Assembly (NCBI RefSeq): GCF_003014755.1
Contig: NZ_PYAW01000002.1
Span: forward strand, 868,001-932,000
DNA length: 64,000 nt
Reading direction: 5' to 3'
DNA from: Chitinophaga niastensis
Lineage (GTDB): Bacteria; Bacteroidota; Bacteroidia; Chitinophagales; Chitinophagaceae
Shown here: positions 26,889-36,942 of the stretch, one piece after another
Layout of the letters: every line of letters starts with the position of its first letter
How positions within the stretch are numbered: the stretch's first letter is position 1
The notes under the pieces: model-generated
What the model was told of the DNA's origin: nothing
Seen by the model: only the letters and a program-made list of their open reading frames with translations
The model's database searches: none
Program-made: the position numbers and the translations under genes

Positions 26889-27791
26889 ATGCAGAAAACT
26901 GAAACTTTACAAGAGTTCTATCAGCAGAAATTCAATTGGCTGCCGGAGAACCTGCAACAGGGCATCGGGCATTTTAATGTATTCCGGCTGGAAGACTGTA
27001 TAGTAGATGGCAGCTTAACGGTTAAGTATAGCCGTCGTGATTTTTATAAGGTGAGCCTGGTGCGGGGTCATAACCTGTTTCATTATGCGGATAAAACAGT
27101 GGAGATAAAAGGTACCGCATTGATGTTCTTTAATCCGACGGTGCCCTATTCCTGGGAATCTTTATCCGGCGAGTATGGCGGTTATTTCTGCATTTTTAAA
27201 GAATCTTTTTTTACGGAGCAATCAAGAGGTAATATTCATGAACTGCCTATGATGGCGCCAGGAGGAAGACCTACCTATATATTAAACAAAACGCAGGATA
27301 AAGAAATAAGTCAGCTGTTTAAGAAGATGCTGGCAGAAATCAATTCTGATTACCTCTATAAATATGACCTTCTCAGGAACTATCTGACAGAAATTATTCA
27401 CTATGCGCTTAAAATGCAGCCTTCTGAAACGCTGTATCAACACGCAGATGCGAAGTCGCGTATTACGGCTGTCTTTACTGATTTGCTGGAACGGCAGTTC
27501 CCTATAGAGTCGCCGGCGCAACGTTTTGTTTTAAGGTCGGCCAATGATTTTGCGAAACAGCTGTTGGTGCATGTTAACCATCTGAACCGCGCTATCCGTG
27601 AAACTACCGGTAAAACCACCACCACACACATTTCTGAGCGACTAACCAGCGAAGCTAAAGCCTTATTAAAGCATACCAACTGGAATATCTCAGAAATCAG
27701 CTATGCCCTTGGTTTTGAAGAACCTGCGCATTTTAATAACTTTTTTAAGAAGCAAACCAGCGTTACACCCGGTTCTTTCAGAATTGTTTGA
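26889..27791 (+). CDS. AraC-family transcriptional regulator
   Basis: A 300-residue regulator with a cupin-like N-terminal sensor region (residues 20-150) and a C-terminal double helix-turn-helix whose second half reads WNISEISYALGFEEPAHFNN followed by FFKKQTSVTPGSFR. Proteins of this kind in the phylum often regulate an adjacent oxidoreductase. The SDR gene starts 83 bp downstream on the same strand and is the likely target. Confidence 0.9.
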   Translation: MQKTETLQEFYQQKFNWLPENLQQGIGHFNVFRLEDCIVDGSLTVKYSRRDFYKVSLVRGHNLFHYADKTVEIKGTALMFFNPTVPYSWESLSGEYGGYFCIFKESFFTEQSRGNIHELPMMAPGGRPTYILNKTQDKEISQLFKKMLAEINSDYLYKYDLLRNYLTEIIHYALKMQPSETLYQHADAKSRITAVFTDLLERQFPIESPAQRFVLRSANDFAKQLLVHVNHLNRAIRETTGKTTTTHISERLTSEAKALLKHTNWNISEISYALGFEEPAHFNNFFKKQTSVTPGSFRIV

Positions 27792-27874
27792 ATTTTGCAA
27801 TAATTGGTTTGATTGACGTAATAACCAGTGATGTTTTGTGATCTACTTTTGTGTTAACAAAAAAGCACAAAACT

Positions 27875-28714
27875 ATGAGTAACAAAAAAGTATGGTTTGT
27901 AACCGGCGCCTCCAAAGGTTTAGGTAGTATACTGGTACAACAATTATTAGACAAAGGATATAAAGTAGCTGCCACTTCCCGTAATATAGCTGATCTGCGC
28001 AAAGTAGCCACCAATAACGACTTTCTCCCATTGGCGGTAGATCTTACCAATGAAAACAGCGTAGGTGATGCTATTGACCAAACTGTAAAACATTTTGGCA
28101 GCATTGATGTAGTTGTAAACAATGCCGGTTATGGTCAGATAGGCAGCCTGGAAGAATTATCAGATGAGGAAGCACGCGCTAGTTTTGATGTGAATGTGTT
28201 TGGCTCTCTGAATGTGATCCGCAAAGCCATGCCTTATTTAAGGGCGCAGGAATCCGGACATATCTTTAACATCTCCTCCATCGCCGGATTCAATGGTAAT
28301 TTCCCCGGATTCGGTATTTATTGCGCTACCAAATTTGCGGTAGAAGGTTTTTCAGAATCTCTGGCAGCTGAAGTAAAACCATTTGGTGTGAAGGTAACTA
28401 TTGTATCGCCTGGTTATTTCAGAACATCATTTCTCTCTGCAGGCTCTTTGGGGGTTCCAGCCAATCAGATAGCTGCATATAAAGAAGTACGGGATACACA
28501 AAATGCACATCAGCATAGTATTGACGGCAATCAGGCCGGTGATCCGGTAAAGGCAGTTGCTGCCCTGATTACAGTAGCCGATGCCACCGAAGCACCACTG
28601 CACCTGTTCCTGGGTGAAGATGCATATAATATGGCATATCAGAAAATAGCTGCCATAAAAGAAGACCTGGAAACCTGGAAAGAGGTAACAGTCGCTACCG
28701 CGGTAGAGGCATAA
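27875..28714 (+). CDS. Short-chain dehydrogenase/reductase
   Basis: A 279-residue classical SDR. The NADP-binding TGASKGLG lies at residues 9-16, the structural NNAG follows around residue 80, the catalytic Ser is in HIFNISSIAG, and YCATKFAVEG gives the Tyr-x3-Lys pair. It oxidises or reduces a small alcohol or carbonyl compound in the cytoplasm; the substrate is unknown. An upstream in-frame TTG at 27851 would add eight residues, but the ATG at 27875 is the normal family start. A TACTTTTG box at 27844-27851 may be its -7 element. Confidence 0.92.
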   Translation: MSNKKVWFVTGASKGLGSILVQQLLDKGYKVAATSRNIADLRKVATNNDFLPLAVDLTNENSVGDAIDQTVKHFGSIDVVVNNAGYGQIGSLEELSDEEARASFDVNVFGSLNVIRKAMPYLRAQESGHIFNISSIAGFNGNFPGFGIYCATKFAVEGFSESLAAEVKPFGVKVTIVSPGYFRTSFLSAGSLGVPANQIAAYKEVRDTQNAHQHSIDGNQAGDPVKAVAALITVADATEAPLHLFLGEDAYNMAYQKIAAIKEDLETWKEVTVATAVEA

Positions 28715-28735
28715 CAGATTGATAGAAGACAGCTA

Positions 28736-28780
28736 TTACACATAAAAGCCGCAGGCATCGCCTGCGGCTTTTATGTGTAA
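28736..28780. terminator. Perfect 21-bp hairpin terminator
   Basis: Arms 28736-28756 and 28760-28780 pair without mismatch around an ATC loop. The stem is flanked by TTACACATAAAA / TTTTATGTGTAA, so it can terminate transcription of the SDR gene and would also work on the other strand. Confidence 0.9.
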
Positions 28781-28809
28781 TAAGAAAAGGTTTTTGTAAA
28801 TTTATACAG

Positions 28810-29604
28810 ATGAATTACCAAACCACACTACCACCAAAGCATTTGGCCCATATCATCCGTTTTTTTTGGGAATTGCAAAGTGATTCGGCTTATACTCACT
28901 TTGGCATGGCAGATGCTTGTGCGGAAATGCTTTTTCATTATCAGGGAGCATTTGATGAAATGCTGCCAAACGGCAAAACAGAAAAATCGTTTTCTTCCGG
29001 CATACAGGGAGTTACAGAGGTAAGAAGGAAATATGTTGTAGATACAGGCTTTGGTATATTTGGTGTTTATTTTTATCCGCATGCTGTACCGCTGCTGTTT
29101 GGAATGCCGGCAACCGAATTAAAGGATGTAGCTATTGATTTAAAGACCGTTTTAAAAGCAGATGGAGCAGACCTTGAGGAAAAAATAATGCTCGCGAAAG
29201 ATAATGCTGAACGGATAGCAATCATTTGCCGGTTTACAGAAACCCGTCTTGCTGCTAACTATACCATAGACCTGCCTGTTTTTGCAGCTGTAAAACATAT
29301 CATTCATAAAAATCCGGAAACAAGCATAAAAGCACTTGCGCAACAGTATTATTTATCTGAACGACAATTTGAACGACAGTTTAAACATTATACCGGTCTT
29401 AACCCTAAGATTTTTACACGTATTGTCCGTTTTCAGGCTGCCATCGCTTACTATAATCAACCCGTTAAGAACCTCGGAACAATAGCCCTTAACTGTGGTT
29501 ATTATGACCAGGCACATTTTATTAATGAGTTTAAGGCACTTTCAGGAATGCATCCTAAACAATATTTCTCCGGGCTTTGTGGCGCTACGAATTGGATGGA
29601 CTAA
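28810..29604 (+). CDS. AraC-family regulator with DUF6597-type N-terminus
   Basis: A 264-residue regulator. The N-terminal region opens with PPKHLAHIIRFFWELQSDSA, the mark of the DUF6597 type sensor domain. The C-terminal HTH_18 domain reads SIKALAQQYYLSERQFERQF and LNCGYYDQAHFINEFKALSG. The effector is unknown. It precedes the VOC protein gene by about 100 bp on the same strand and may control it. Confidence 0.88.
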   Translation: MNYQTTLPPKHLAHIIRFFWELQSDSAYTHFGMADACAEMLFHYQGAFDEMLPNGKTEKSFSSGIQGVTEVRRKYVVDTGFGIFGVYFYPHAVPLLFGMPATELKDVAIDLKTVLKADGADLEEKIMLAKDNAERIAIICRFTETRLAANYTIDLPVFAAVKHIIHKNPETSIKALAQQYYLSERQFERQFKHYTGLNPKIFTRIVRFQAAIAYYNQPVKNLGTIALNCGYYDQAHFINEFKALSGMHPKQYFSGLCGATNWMD

Positions 29605-29702
29605 CAACACATCATCTTCTTAAAATGTCGGTTTTTTCCAATTTTATTAACAGCACTCTTCGCAACTTTGTATCCAGATCTAACAATTAAATATTGAATA
29701 TT

Positions 29703-30077
29703 ATGAAAATTCCAGCAGGATACCAGCGCGTAATGCCTTATTTACTATTAAATGATGTTGAAGGCTTCCTTAAGTTTACCCAAAAAGTATTTGGCGCCAA
29801 AGAAAAAATGCGCCATAACAGAGAAGGCAGCAACGAAGTTATGCATGCCGAAATAACGATCGGTGACAGCACTATTATGATGGGACAAACCAGTAAAGAT
29901 TGGGGTGTACAGAATGCTGGTTTGTACATTCATGTAGAGAATGCAGATGAAACATTTAAACAGGCAATCAGCGAAGGCGCAACGGAAGTCATGCCAGTAA
30001 CAGATCAGTCCTATGGCCGCAGCGGTGGGGTTACTGATCCATTTGGTAATACCTGGTGGGTTACAACAACAGTATAG
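29703..30077 (+). CDS. VOC-superfamily (glyoxalase/bleomycin-resistance-like) protein, PhnB type
   Basis: A 124-residue cytoplasmic protein: VMPYLLLNDVEGFLKFTQKV at the start, HAEITIGDSTIMMGQ in the middle and GGVTDPFGNTWWVTT at the end, as in PhnB-like proteins with beta-alpha-beta-beta-beta modules. It may bind or modify a small molecule; no activity can be assigned. The ATG at 29703 is preferred to the TTG three codons upstream. Confidence 0.88.
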   Translation: MKIPAGYQRVMPYLLLNDVEGFLKFTQKVFGAKEKMRHNREGSNEVMHAEITIGDSTIMMGQTSKDWGVQNAGLYIHVENADETFKQAISEGATEVMPVTDQSYGRSGGVTDPFGNTWWVTTTV

Positions 30078-30089
30078 CTACGCCTGGTT

Positions 30090-30128
30090 AACTAAAGTTG
30101 CAGACCGTACCCTACTGCGACTTTAGTT
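30090..30128. terminator. Bidirectional terminator-like hairpin
   Basis: AACTAAAGTTGCAG (30090-30103) pairs with CTGCGACTTTAGTT (30115-30128) with one mismatch, between the convergent VOC and topoisomerase genes. Confidence 0.75.
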
Positions 30129-30130
30129 GG

Positions 30131-32257
30131 CTATTCTACTTCAATATTGAAATCTTTACCCAATACCAGCTTACCTTCTCTTTCTTCACTACTACCGGGC
30201 ATTTGCAGCCCTTTTATTTTAGTGGTTTTTCCTTTACTCAGCAAATCAGCGACTTGTTTGTCGCTTAGTTTTTTACCGAGTATTTCAAAAGGTATTTTAA
30301 AGCCGCATAATTTGAAATTGGCGCAGCCATAAGCAGTGTTGCCTTTCTTCAGCAAATGTTCTTTGCATTTGGGGCATTGCATTTCTTCTACGCCAACGGC
30401 TTTTTTAGGAGCTTTAGGCTTCGCTTCTTTTTTGGGTTTTTCTTTCTCTTCTACTACAGGCGGTGGATCTGGCGCTATCGTGATGAATTTATAACTGGAA
30501 GTTTTTACTTCTTTTGTAAGGTCTACTACCATCTGTATCAACTCATCCTTGAAAGTTTCCATGGCATATTCGCCCTTTTCAATTAAGCGCAGTTTACGTT
30601 CCCACTGCCCGGTGAGTTCAGCACTTTTCAGTAGTTCCGTCTGGATGGTATCAATGAGGTCCATGCCGGTTTGTGTGGCATAGATATTCTTTTTTTTCTT
30701 CTCGATATATTTTCTGCGGAACAATGTTTCGATGATGTTGGCGCGGGTAGATGGACGGCCGATGCCATTGTCTTTTAATACTTCACGCATTTCTTCATCG
30801 TCTACCTGTTTACCGGCAGTTTCCATTGCTCTCAGCAAAGTAGCCTCTGTAAAGGCTTTGGGAGGAGATGTTTTCCCCTGATGTACCCTGGGTGTATGTG
30901 GACCGGTTTCTCCGGCTACAAAGTGAGGCAGTATTTTTTCTTCTTCCTCACCTTCCTTTTTCTCTTTCACATCATTGGCGTATACTTCTTTCCAGCCTGG
31001 CTCAATGATTTGTTTGCCCGTTACTTTAAAAGGTACCTGGCCTACTTTACCCAGCACCGTAGTGTTGGAGATCTTACATTCCGGATAAAAGGCCGCAATG
31101 AAGCGGCGGGCTACCAGGTCATAAATACGTTTCTCTTCCAGCGGAAGGCCACCGGGATGCATCCCGGTAGGGATGATGGCATGGTGATCCGTTACTTTTT
31201 TATCATCAAAAACTGTTTTCAGCTTTGGAATGGGATTGACCAGCAATGGCGCTGTGAGTGCACTGTAGGGTGTCAGGTCCTGCAGGATGCCCGCCACTTT
31301 TGGATGCAAATCTTCGGAGAGGTACGTGGTATCTACTCTTGGGTAGGTGACCAGTTTCTTTTCATACAGATTTTGAATGTATTTGAGGGTATCATCTGCT
31401 GAGAAGCCGAATTTTTTATTTGCTTCCACCTGTAAGGCCGTGAGGTCAAACAGGCGGGGATTTCCTTCTTTCCCATCTTTCTTTTCAAAAGAAGTGACCT
31501 CAAACGGATGCTCTTTCAGATAAGCGAGCCCTTTGGCAGCTTTATCCGGATTGCGCAAACGATCAATGGTAGCGGTGAATTCTGTTTCCCGGTAAATGGT
31601 TTTCAGTTCCCAGTAGTCTTCCGATACGAAGGCATTGATTTCTTTCTGGCGCTGTACAATCATCGCCAGGGTAGGGGTTTGTACGCGCCCGATGGACAAT
31701 ACTACTTTTCCCTGCGCAAACTTTTTGGTGAATAGCCTGGTAGCATTCATGCCCAGGAGCCAGTCGCCGATAGCGCGGGCACTACCTGCCGCGTAGAGGT
31801 TATTATATTGATCAGATTCTTTTAATTTAAGAAAACCATCGCGGATAGCCTCCACAGTCAGGGAGGAGATCCATAGCCTTTTTATGGGTACTGCGCATTT
31901 TGCTTTCAGCAATACCCAGCGCTGGATCAGTTCTCCTTCCTGGCCGGCATCCCCACAGTTAATTACTTCTTCACATTGCTGTACCAGTGTTTCAATGATT
32001 TTAAACTGCTTTTGTACACCTGAGTTTTCAATCAGCTTAATACCGAAGCTGGGCGGGATCATGGGGAGATCTTCCAGTCGCCAGAATTTCCATTGCTCAA
32101 AATAATCATGCGGTTCCTTCAGGGTACAGAAATGCCCGAAAGTCCAGGTGACCTGGTAGCCATTGCCTTCGTAGTAGCCATCTTTGCGTTGTTTTGCTCC
32201 GATCACTTCTGCGATATCCCTGGCCACACTTGGTTTTTCAGCAATGCAAACTTTCAT
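30131..32257 (-). CDS. topB: DNA topoisomerase III (type IA)
   Basis: A 708-residue topoisomerase. The TOPRIM domain opens with KVCIAEKPSVARDIAEVIGA and contains NCGDAGQEGELIQR (metal-binding acidic residues). GRVQTPTLAMIVQRQ is the type IA DNA-binding motif, and the catalytic Tyr sits in KKLVTYPRVDTTYL near residue 300. The C-terminal extension (PKKEAKPKAPKKA) leads to one zinc-ribbon-like segment, CPKCKEHLLKKGNTAYGCAN. It relaxes and decatenates DNA and is often found on mobile elements too, but here no element genes surround it. Confidence 0.94.
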   Translation of the reverse strand: MKVCIAEKPSVARDIAEVIGAKQRKDGYYEGNGYQVTWTFGHFCTLKEPHDYFEQWKFWRLEDLPMIPPSFGIKLIENSGVQKQFKIIETLVQQCEEVINCGDAGQEGELIQRWVLLKAKCAVPIKRLWISSLTVEAIRDGFLKLKESDQYNNLYAAGSARAIGDWLLGMNATRLFTKKFAQGKVVLSIGRVQTPTLAMIVQRQKEINAFVSEDYWELKTIYRETEFTATIDRLRNPDKAAKGLAYLKEHPFEVTSFEKKDGKEGNPRLFDLTALQVEANKKFGFSADDTLKYIQNLYEKKLVTYPRVDTTYLSEDLHPKVAGILQDLTPYSALTAPLLVNPIPKLKTVFDDKKVTDHHAIIPTGMHPGGLPLEEKRIYDLVARRFIAAFYPECKISNTTVLGKVGQVPFKVTGKQIIEPGWKEVYANDVKEKKEGEEEEKILPHFVAGETGPHTPRVHQGKTSPPKAFTEATLLRAMETAGKQVDDEEMREVLKDNGIGRPSTRANIIETLFRRKYIEKKKKNIYATQTGMDLIDTIQTELLKSAELTGQWERKLRLIEKGEYAMETFKDELIQMVVDLTKEVKTSSYKFITIAPDPPPVVEEKEKPKKEAKPKAPKKAVGVEEMQCPKCKEHLLKKGNTAYGCANFKLCGFKIPFEILGKKLSDKQVADLLSKGKTTKIKGLQMPGSSEEREGKLVLGKDFNIEVE

Positions 32258-32405
32258 AATAGCATAAAATTGGGTAACAAATGTCGTATAAATAGTTGTA
32301 AATGAGCAGGAGGTATTTTCTACCGGATGACGCGATAATTAAAGGCATCAAGCCGTTGTTTTTATATGGGCATAAACAATAGCCCTTTATTTTATGAAAA
32401 GCCAA

Positions 32406-32921
32406 TCACAAGTCATCTTCAGCCTGTGAAATCCAACCCGGCGCATTATTTATTTCTTGCCGTAAAATGAAATTCAATTGTGCTGCATGATGTTGAACAT
32501 GCCTCATGTTATAAAGTAATATTTCCAGCACAGAATAATTCATAGTTCCTGGCTCCTCTATCCATCGTTCTTTTAATTTTTCCTCTGTCAAGCCTGCGAT
32601 TAACTTATGACATTTTTCACGGCTTAATTGCAGATAGTCAAGCAATTCCTTTTTACTATAAATGCTGTCTGGTATTACATCGCCTATTGCATCGTCTATT
32701 ACATCGTCAGGTGCTGCAATGGTGAAGGGTAGTGGTGAAGAAAAGTTTTTGGGCGGAACTGTCAGGTAGTAATCCAGAAATATTAAGCAATGATAAGCAT
32801 TATAAAAAAACTTTTTGTTGGTATTCCAGTATTCTTCCGGCCATAGTATTATAGCATTTTTAAGCGTATCGATACTTGCTCCGAATTGTTTCCACAGACT
32901 TTCTTTTAAAGCATTAATCAT
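32406..32921 (-). CDS. DinB-family protein
   Basis: A 171-residue cytoplasmic four-helix-bundle protein of the DinB/YfiT superfamily. It shows YNAYHCLIFLDYYLT with a His in helix 1 and YNMRHVQHHAAQLNFILRQE near the C-terminus, whose HxxHH residues are the usual metal ligands. Members are metal-dependent thiol transferases or of unknown function. Stand-alone gene. Confidence 0.82.
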   Translation of the reverse strand: MINALKESLWKQFGASIDTLKNAIILWPEEYWNTNKKFFYNAYHCLIFLDYYLTVPPKNFSSPLPFTIAAPDDVIDDAIGDVIPDSIYSKKELLDYLQLSREKCHKLIAGLTEEKLKERWIEEPGTMNYSVLEILLYNMRHVQHHAAQLNFILRQEINNAPGWISQAEDDL

Positions 32922-33122
32922 AACGTCTTGTGTTATTAAGATATGTTAAAAATAAAGTGATAGTGATTTGAGGGTACAACATGCGGACAAATTTCAACAA
33001 ATTCTACGGGATTTGTAAAGAATTTCTTTGAAAAAGAAGTTGATAACCGTAAAAATTTCAGTTTTATCCGGGACCTCCTAAAACGAATGATAGTATGCTA
33101 TAATTTATATCAGGACGGACAT

Positions 33123-36100
33123 TCAACGTTTCGGCAAGGAATACTGCTTTGCCACCTTATTATATCTCTTCAGGTATTTCTTGTTCTTTTTAACTCCCAT
33201 GGCTGTTACCATACCTGATGTTTCCGCTTTTACCCAATAATTAAAAATGAATTTTTCTGTGTCACGGATAAAAAATATGCGGGAAGGTGTATGATTGGCG
33301 TTGCGCAGGATAGCATTTACCAGCAATGTTTTGAGGTTGGCCATGAACCCTCTTTTGGTGGCGTCTTTTTTGTTCAGTACCTGCACATTCAATCTGTTGT
33401 AATAGAAATTCATGGTGCCCAATGTGGCGTATTTATTGCCCGACCAGTTGGAATAGATAGTGTCTGCATAACCACGTTTCACCTTTACCGCTGCCATAGG
33501 AATAGCTACGGAATTGAAATCAGTTAATTGTATAGGGGCCAGGTAGCTTTGCGCGTAAAAAGAGGACAAGGAATCTCCATAGGATTCGCTGTAAGAAAAA
33601 TAGTGAATGGGGTTATCGAGTAACCTTCCACTGGCAACCACTAATAGGCTGTCTTTTGCAGTATAAGTGTTACCGAAATTGGTGATGGAAGCAGTAATAT
33701 CGGTGATGGGTACTGCTGCCCACTTGTTGTTGGCCTTTGATGACTCATTCACAGTAACCGCCGACTGTTGCACAATAATAGAATCTACGTGCAGCGCAAA
33801 AGGGATGGTGTAAATTAATTTGGTAGGCATCCCTTTTTCTATGCCATGTTCAAACGGAATTCGTTTATCCCTGGCCGTAGTTAAAGCTGTTTTGTCTACT
33901 ATGATCTTTTTTATAGTAATAGTAGTATCTGTAGGGAGATGATTAAAGCGGATACCACTGATAGTGAGTGCTGCTCCCTTCACGGTGATGTAATCGCGCT
34001 GCCACTTTGTAATGCGGAAGGTTTCCTCCGGGCTTAAATTAGGTGTTACACTATAGTCGTATACGTGAAAAGTGTTTTGTACCGGGTCCCGGCTAAAAGA
34101 GCGTGCCTGTATATTTATTTTCCTGTTTTTATAATAGATGCCTCCTTCAATGATGGTGGTATTATCTGCAAATGTTTGCCATGGCAGTTTACTTTGTTGC
34201 CAGAAGGTAAAGCCGGCATCATTAAACATGCCGGAAAGCCTTTCAATAGCGAGTTCCATGCTGTCGGCTTTGCGCAGGTGCATATTTATATTGTTCCATT
34301 TTAATGAAACGTTCGATATAAATACCAGGTGATTGGCCTTATCTTTTGTGATGTGGCCCTTAGCCAGGGATAGTGTTAGTTGTGGTATAGTGAGTGCGGT
34401 GGTGTTGTTGTTTAATTGCAGCTGTGTGATGTCAATGGCGGCGTTGTTGTATTGCAGTAGCCGGTCGCTGTTGAGGTGCATGGCATTGGCAGTAACCGTT
34501 ATGTTGGTATGGAGGCTAGTAGTATCTTTTATATTAACTTTTGTATAGTGGACATCAGCATTGTTTACTAACAGTTTATCCATAGTGATGTGTAGTGGCA
34601 CTGCTTTTTGCTGTTGCTTTTCAGGTGTTCCGGTGGTGTATATCTCTATTTGCGGCTGATCTGTTGTAAGGGAGTGAATAGCGAGGTGGCGGACATCTGT
34701 GGTGTGAATATTGGTTTGCAGCGTTAGCACAGGCGCCTGTAATTTAGTATACCCGTTAGCGTTATGAATGGTTGCATTTACATTTTCAATCCTGGTTGTG
34801 CCATTGCTGTTCAAAATAATGGCAGCACTGGTAGCTTTCATTTTTTCGTTATCTATGGATATATTATAGAACTGGCCGGCAGCGCGTGCCCAGGTAATAA
34901 ATTGCTGCTTTGTGCGGATATTACTCAATGATATGTTAGTAGCGTTGAAATGAGCTTGTATGCCGATGCCCGCATTGTGAAACTGAAGGTTGTTGATATC
35001 CAGCCTGGCAATACGGATAACAGGCAGGTTTTTGGATGAGTGTGGCTTTTCAGGAGTACTGTGGGCATTGATATTTAATTCGCCGATACGCAGCACATCT
35101 ATTTGTATATCTTTTGTTTTTTGAAATACATCCCAGTCAAACACTTCCCAGTAGAAGTGTTTGCCGGATATGATAGTTCCGTTTGGGAGAGAAACTTCCA
35201 GTCTTTCTCCCCTGTTCTGACGATGGAGGCCATCAAAGACATAGTTGCTGGCCAATACTTTTATTTTATCAGATTGTATGCTCACTTCTTTAATATGCAG
35301 ATCAGGCATGGCGTGTTTTATATCTACCAGTGAATCGCTCATGAAAAATTTATGCAATAAAATATCTGTGTTCACACTTTTTAAACTTAATACCATGGAT
35401 GATTTCCCGGAAAATTTGAAATTAACATTCCCATCAGTGATGTGGAAATTATTCACCTGTATTAATTCACTTAATCCATGCAGGGTCTGATAAAAGGCAG
35501 CCATCTTTACAGTTGTATCTGTTGCTGCTTTGATCTTTCTCTTTTGTTTATTTAAATAAGTGATGCGGGGTTGGTGCAATTCTGCATCATCGGCTTTTAA
35601 TCTTTTTCTCAACAGCTCTTCCAGGCTCACATTTTTGAGCAGCAATATAGGGGCAACAAAGGTTAAGCCTTTACCGGTATGGTTCATGGGAGTAGGCTCA
35701 TACACTACATTTTCAAAAATTACATCGTTGTGGTGTAATGTAAATTCATCTACAGTTAACTGAAACATACTATCCAGTGAATAGAATTTTATTTTATTGA
35801 GATTTAACTGAATACTGTCTGTGCTGATAGCGGGGGTGCTATCATGCATGATAGTGAGGTTGTAGATGCTTACATTTGTTTTCTGCGTGCTGCCGGTAGT
35901 GGTATTTCCCCTGAGTAATAATGCACCGTCTTTTACGGTGATATATTTAATATTTATTTTTTTGAACAATGCAGTAGAAATGCTGTCTATTGTTTTGGGG
36001 CTGCCTTTAGCAGTGGTTTTGGTACCAGGAAATTTTAATACCGGTTTTATACATACGAGGGTATCTATCAACAGTTCTTCCCGCATGTAAATAGCGGGGA

Positions 36101-36905
36101 GGTGCCTGGCGCTGAAATAAAATTTATCTGCATTCAGCGACATTTCCCCTTTATCCGGAGTGGCGGCACTAAAAATGGTGCAGGAGTCTAATTCAAATAC
36201 CTGTTTCCTGCCTGAGAAATGCAGCCGTTTGAAACTGATGGTATTCCTGCCATCGGGGAGTATCCATTGTTGGTTATCAAAAGAAAAATCTACATCATCA
36301 GAGCCCAGTATATGATTATCGGAACTGGTAACGCTGGAGAAATTGACGATGGAGAAATTGAAATGATCCACATGCAACGGAGCTGCTGGTCCGTTGAGCC
36401 TACTATAGGTAAAAGATCCATCCTGTAAATGAATAATGCGTGCATTTACATATTGCAGGGTGTTTTCCAGGTTATTTAATATGTTAGACAGCTGAAAATT
36501 TCCCTGTATACTTTTGCGGGCTACATGCTCATGGATCATGAGCTGCGGGCGCAGGATAGACAAGCTGTCTACCGACAATTTTTTATTGAAGATCAGGTCC
36601 TTCCAGGATTGAATGGAAAGATATACCCTGGGTATTTTCACATCATAATGGGAATCTGCGTGCAGGGTATCTTTGCAAAACAGGATAACATGATTCAGTG
36701 TTATATTTTTATTCCAGAGGGAAACGTCAATATCTCCCGCATCAAATTCGTAGGTGTCGTTTGATTCTTTTTTTACCGCATATTTTGCAATCTCTTTGAA
36801 CTTATATACGGTTATATAGTAAAGTAGTCCACCTGCTACTATGCGAATAAGCAGCAGTATCAGCAGCCATTTAATCCATTTTTTTTGTTTGGAAGATATT
36901 TTCAT
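33123..36905 (-). CDS. Very large AsmA/TamB-like protein with N-terminal membrane anchor
   Basis: A 1260-residue protein with a single N-terminal transmembrane segment (WIKWLLILLLIRIVAGGLLYYI) after a basic start, then a long region of alternating beta strands with few cysteines. The segment FDAGDIDVSLWNKNITLNHV, followed by IPRVYLSIQSWKDLIFNKKL and VDSLSILRP, is the pattern of AsmA-like and other bridge-type lipid-transport proteins. This family is anchored in the inner membrane and spans the periplasm. Assignment is by pattern, not by a precise domain match. It lies 37 bp after the Mg2+ ATPase gene on the same strand. Confidence 0.6.
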   Translation of the reverse strand: MKISSKQKKWIKWLLILLLIRIVAGGLLYYITVYKFKEIAKYAVKKESNDTYEFDAGDIDVSLWNKNITLNHVILFCKDTLHADSHYDVKIPRVYLSIQSWKDLIFNKKLSVDSLSILRPQLMIHEHVARKSIQGNFQLSNILNNLENTLQYVNARIIHLQDGSFTYSRLNGPAAPLHVDHFNFSIVNFSSVTSSDNHILGSDDVDFSFDNQQWILPDGRNTISFKRLHFSGRKQVFELDSCTIFSAATPDKGEMSLNADKFYFSARHLPAIYMREELLIDTLVCIKPVLKFPGTKTTAKGSPKTIDSISTALFKKINIKYITVKDGALLLRGNTTTGSTQKTNVSIYNLTIMHDSTPAISTDSIQLNLNKIKFYSLDSMFQLTVDEFTLHHNDVIFENVVYEPTPMNHTGKGLTFVAPILLLKNVSLEELLRKRLKADDAELHQPRITYLNKQKRKIKAATDTTVKMAAFYQTLHGLSELIQVNNFHITDGNVNFKFSGKSSMVLSLKSVNTDILLHKFFMSDSLVDIKHAMPDLHIKEVSIQSDKIKVLASNYVFDGLHRQNRGERLEVSLPNGTIISGKHFYWEVFDWDVFQKTKDIQIDVLRIGELNINAHSTPEKPHSSKNLPVIRIARLDINNLQFHNAGIGIQAHFNATNISLSNIRTKQQFITWARAAGQFYNISIDNEKMKATSAAIILNSNGTTRIENVNATIHNANGYTKLQAPVLTLQTNIHTTDVRHLAIHSLTTDQPQIEIYTTGTPEKQQQKAVPLHITMDKLLVNNADVHYTKVNIKDTTSLHTNITVTANAMHLNSDRLLQYNNAAIDITQLQLNNNTTALTIPQLTLSLAKGHITKDKANHLVFISNVSLKWNNINMHLRKADSMELAIERLSGMFNDAGFTFWQQSKLPWQTFADNTTIIEGGIYYKNRKINIQARSFSRDPVQNTFHVYDYSVTPNLSPEETFRITKWQRDYITVKGAALTISGIRFNHLPTDTTITIKKIIVDKTALTTARDKRIPFEHGIEKGMPTKLIYTIPFALHVDSIIVQQSAVTVNESSKANNKWAAVPITDITASITNFGNTYTAKDSLLVVASGRLLDNPIHYFSYSESYGDSLSSFYAQSYLAPIQLTDFNSVAIPMAAVKVKRGYADTIYSNWSGNKYATLGTMNFYYNRLNVQVLNKKDATKRGFMANLKTLLVNAILRNANHTPSRIFFIRDTEKFIFNYWVKAETSGMVTAMGVKKNKKYLKRYNKVAKQYSLPKR

Positions 36906-36942
36906 TTACTGTATATAGATTCCCATGGATAACACAACTGTT

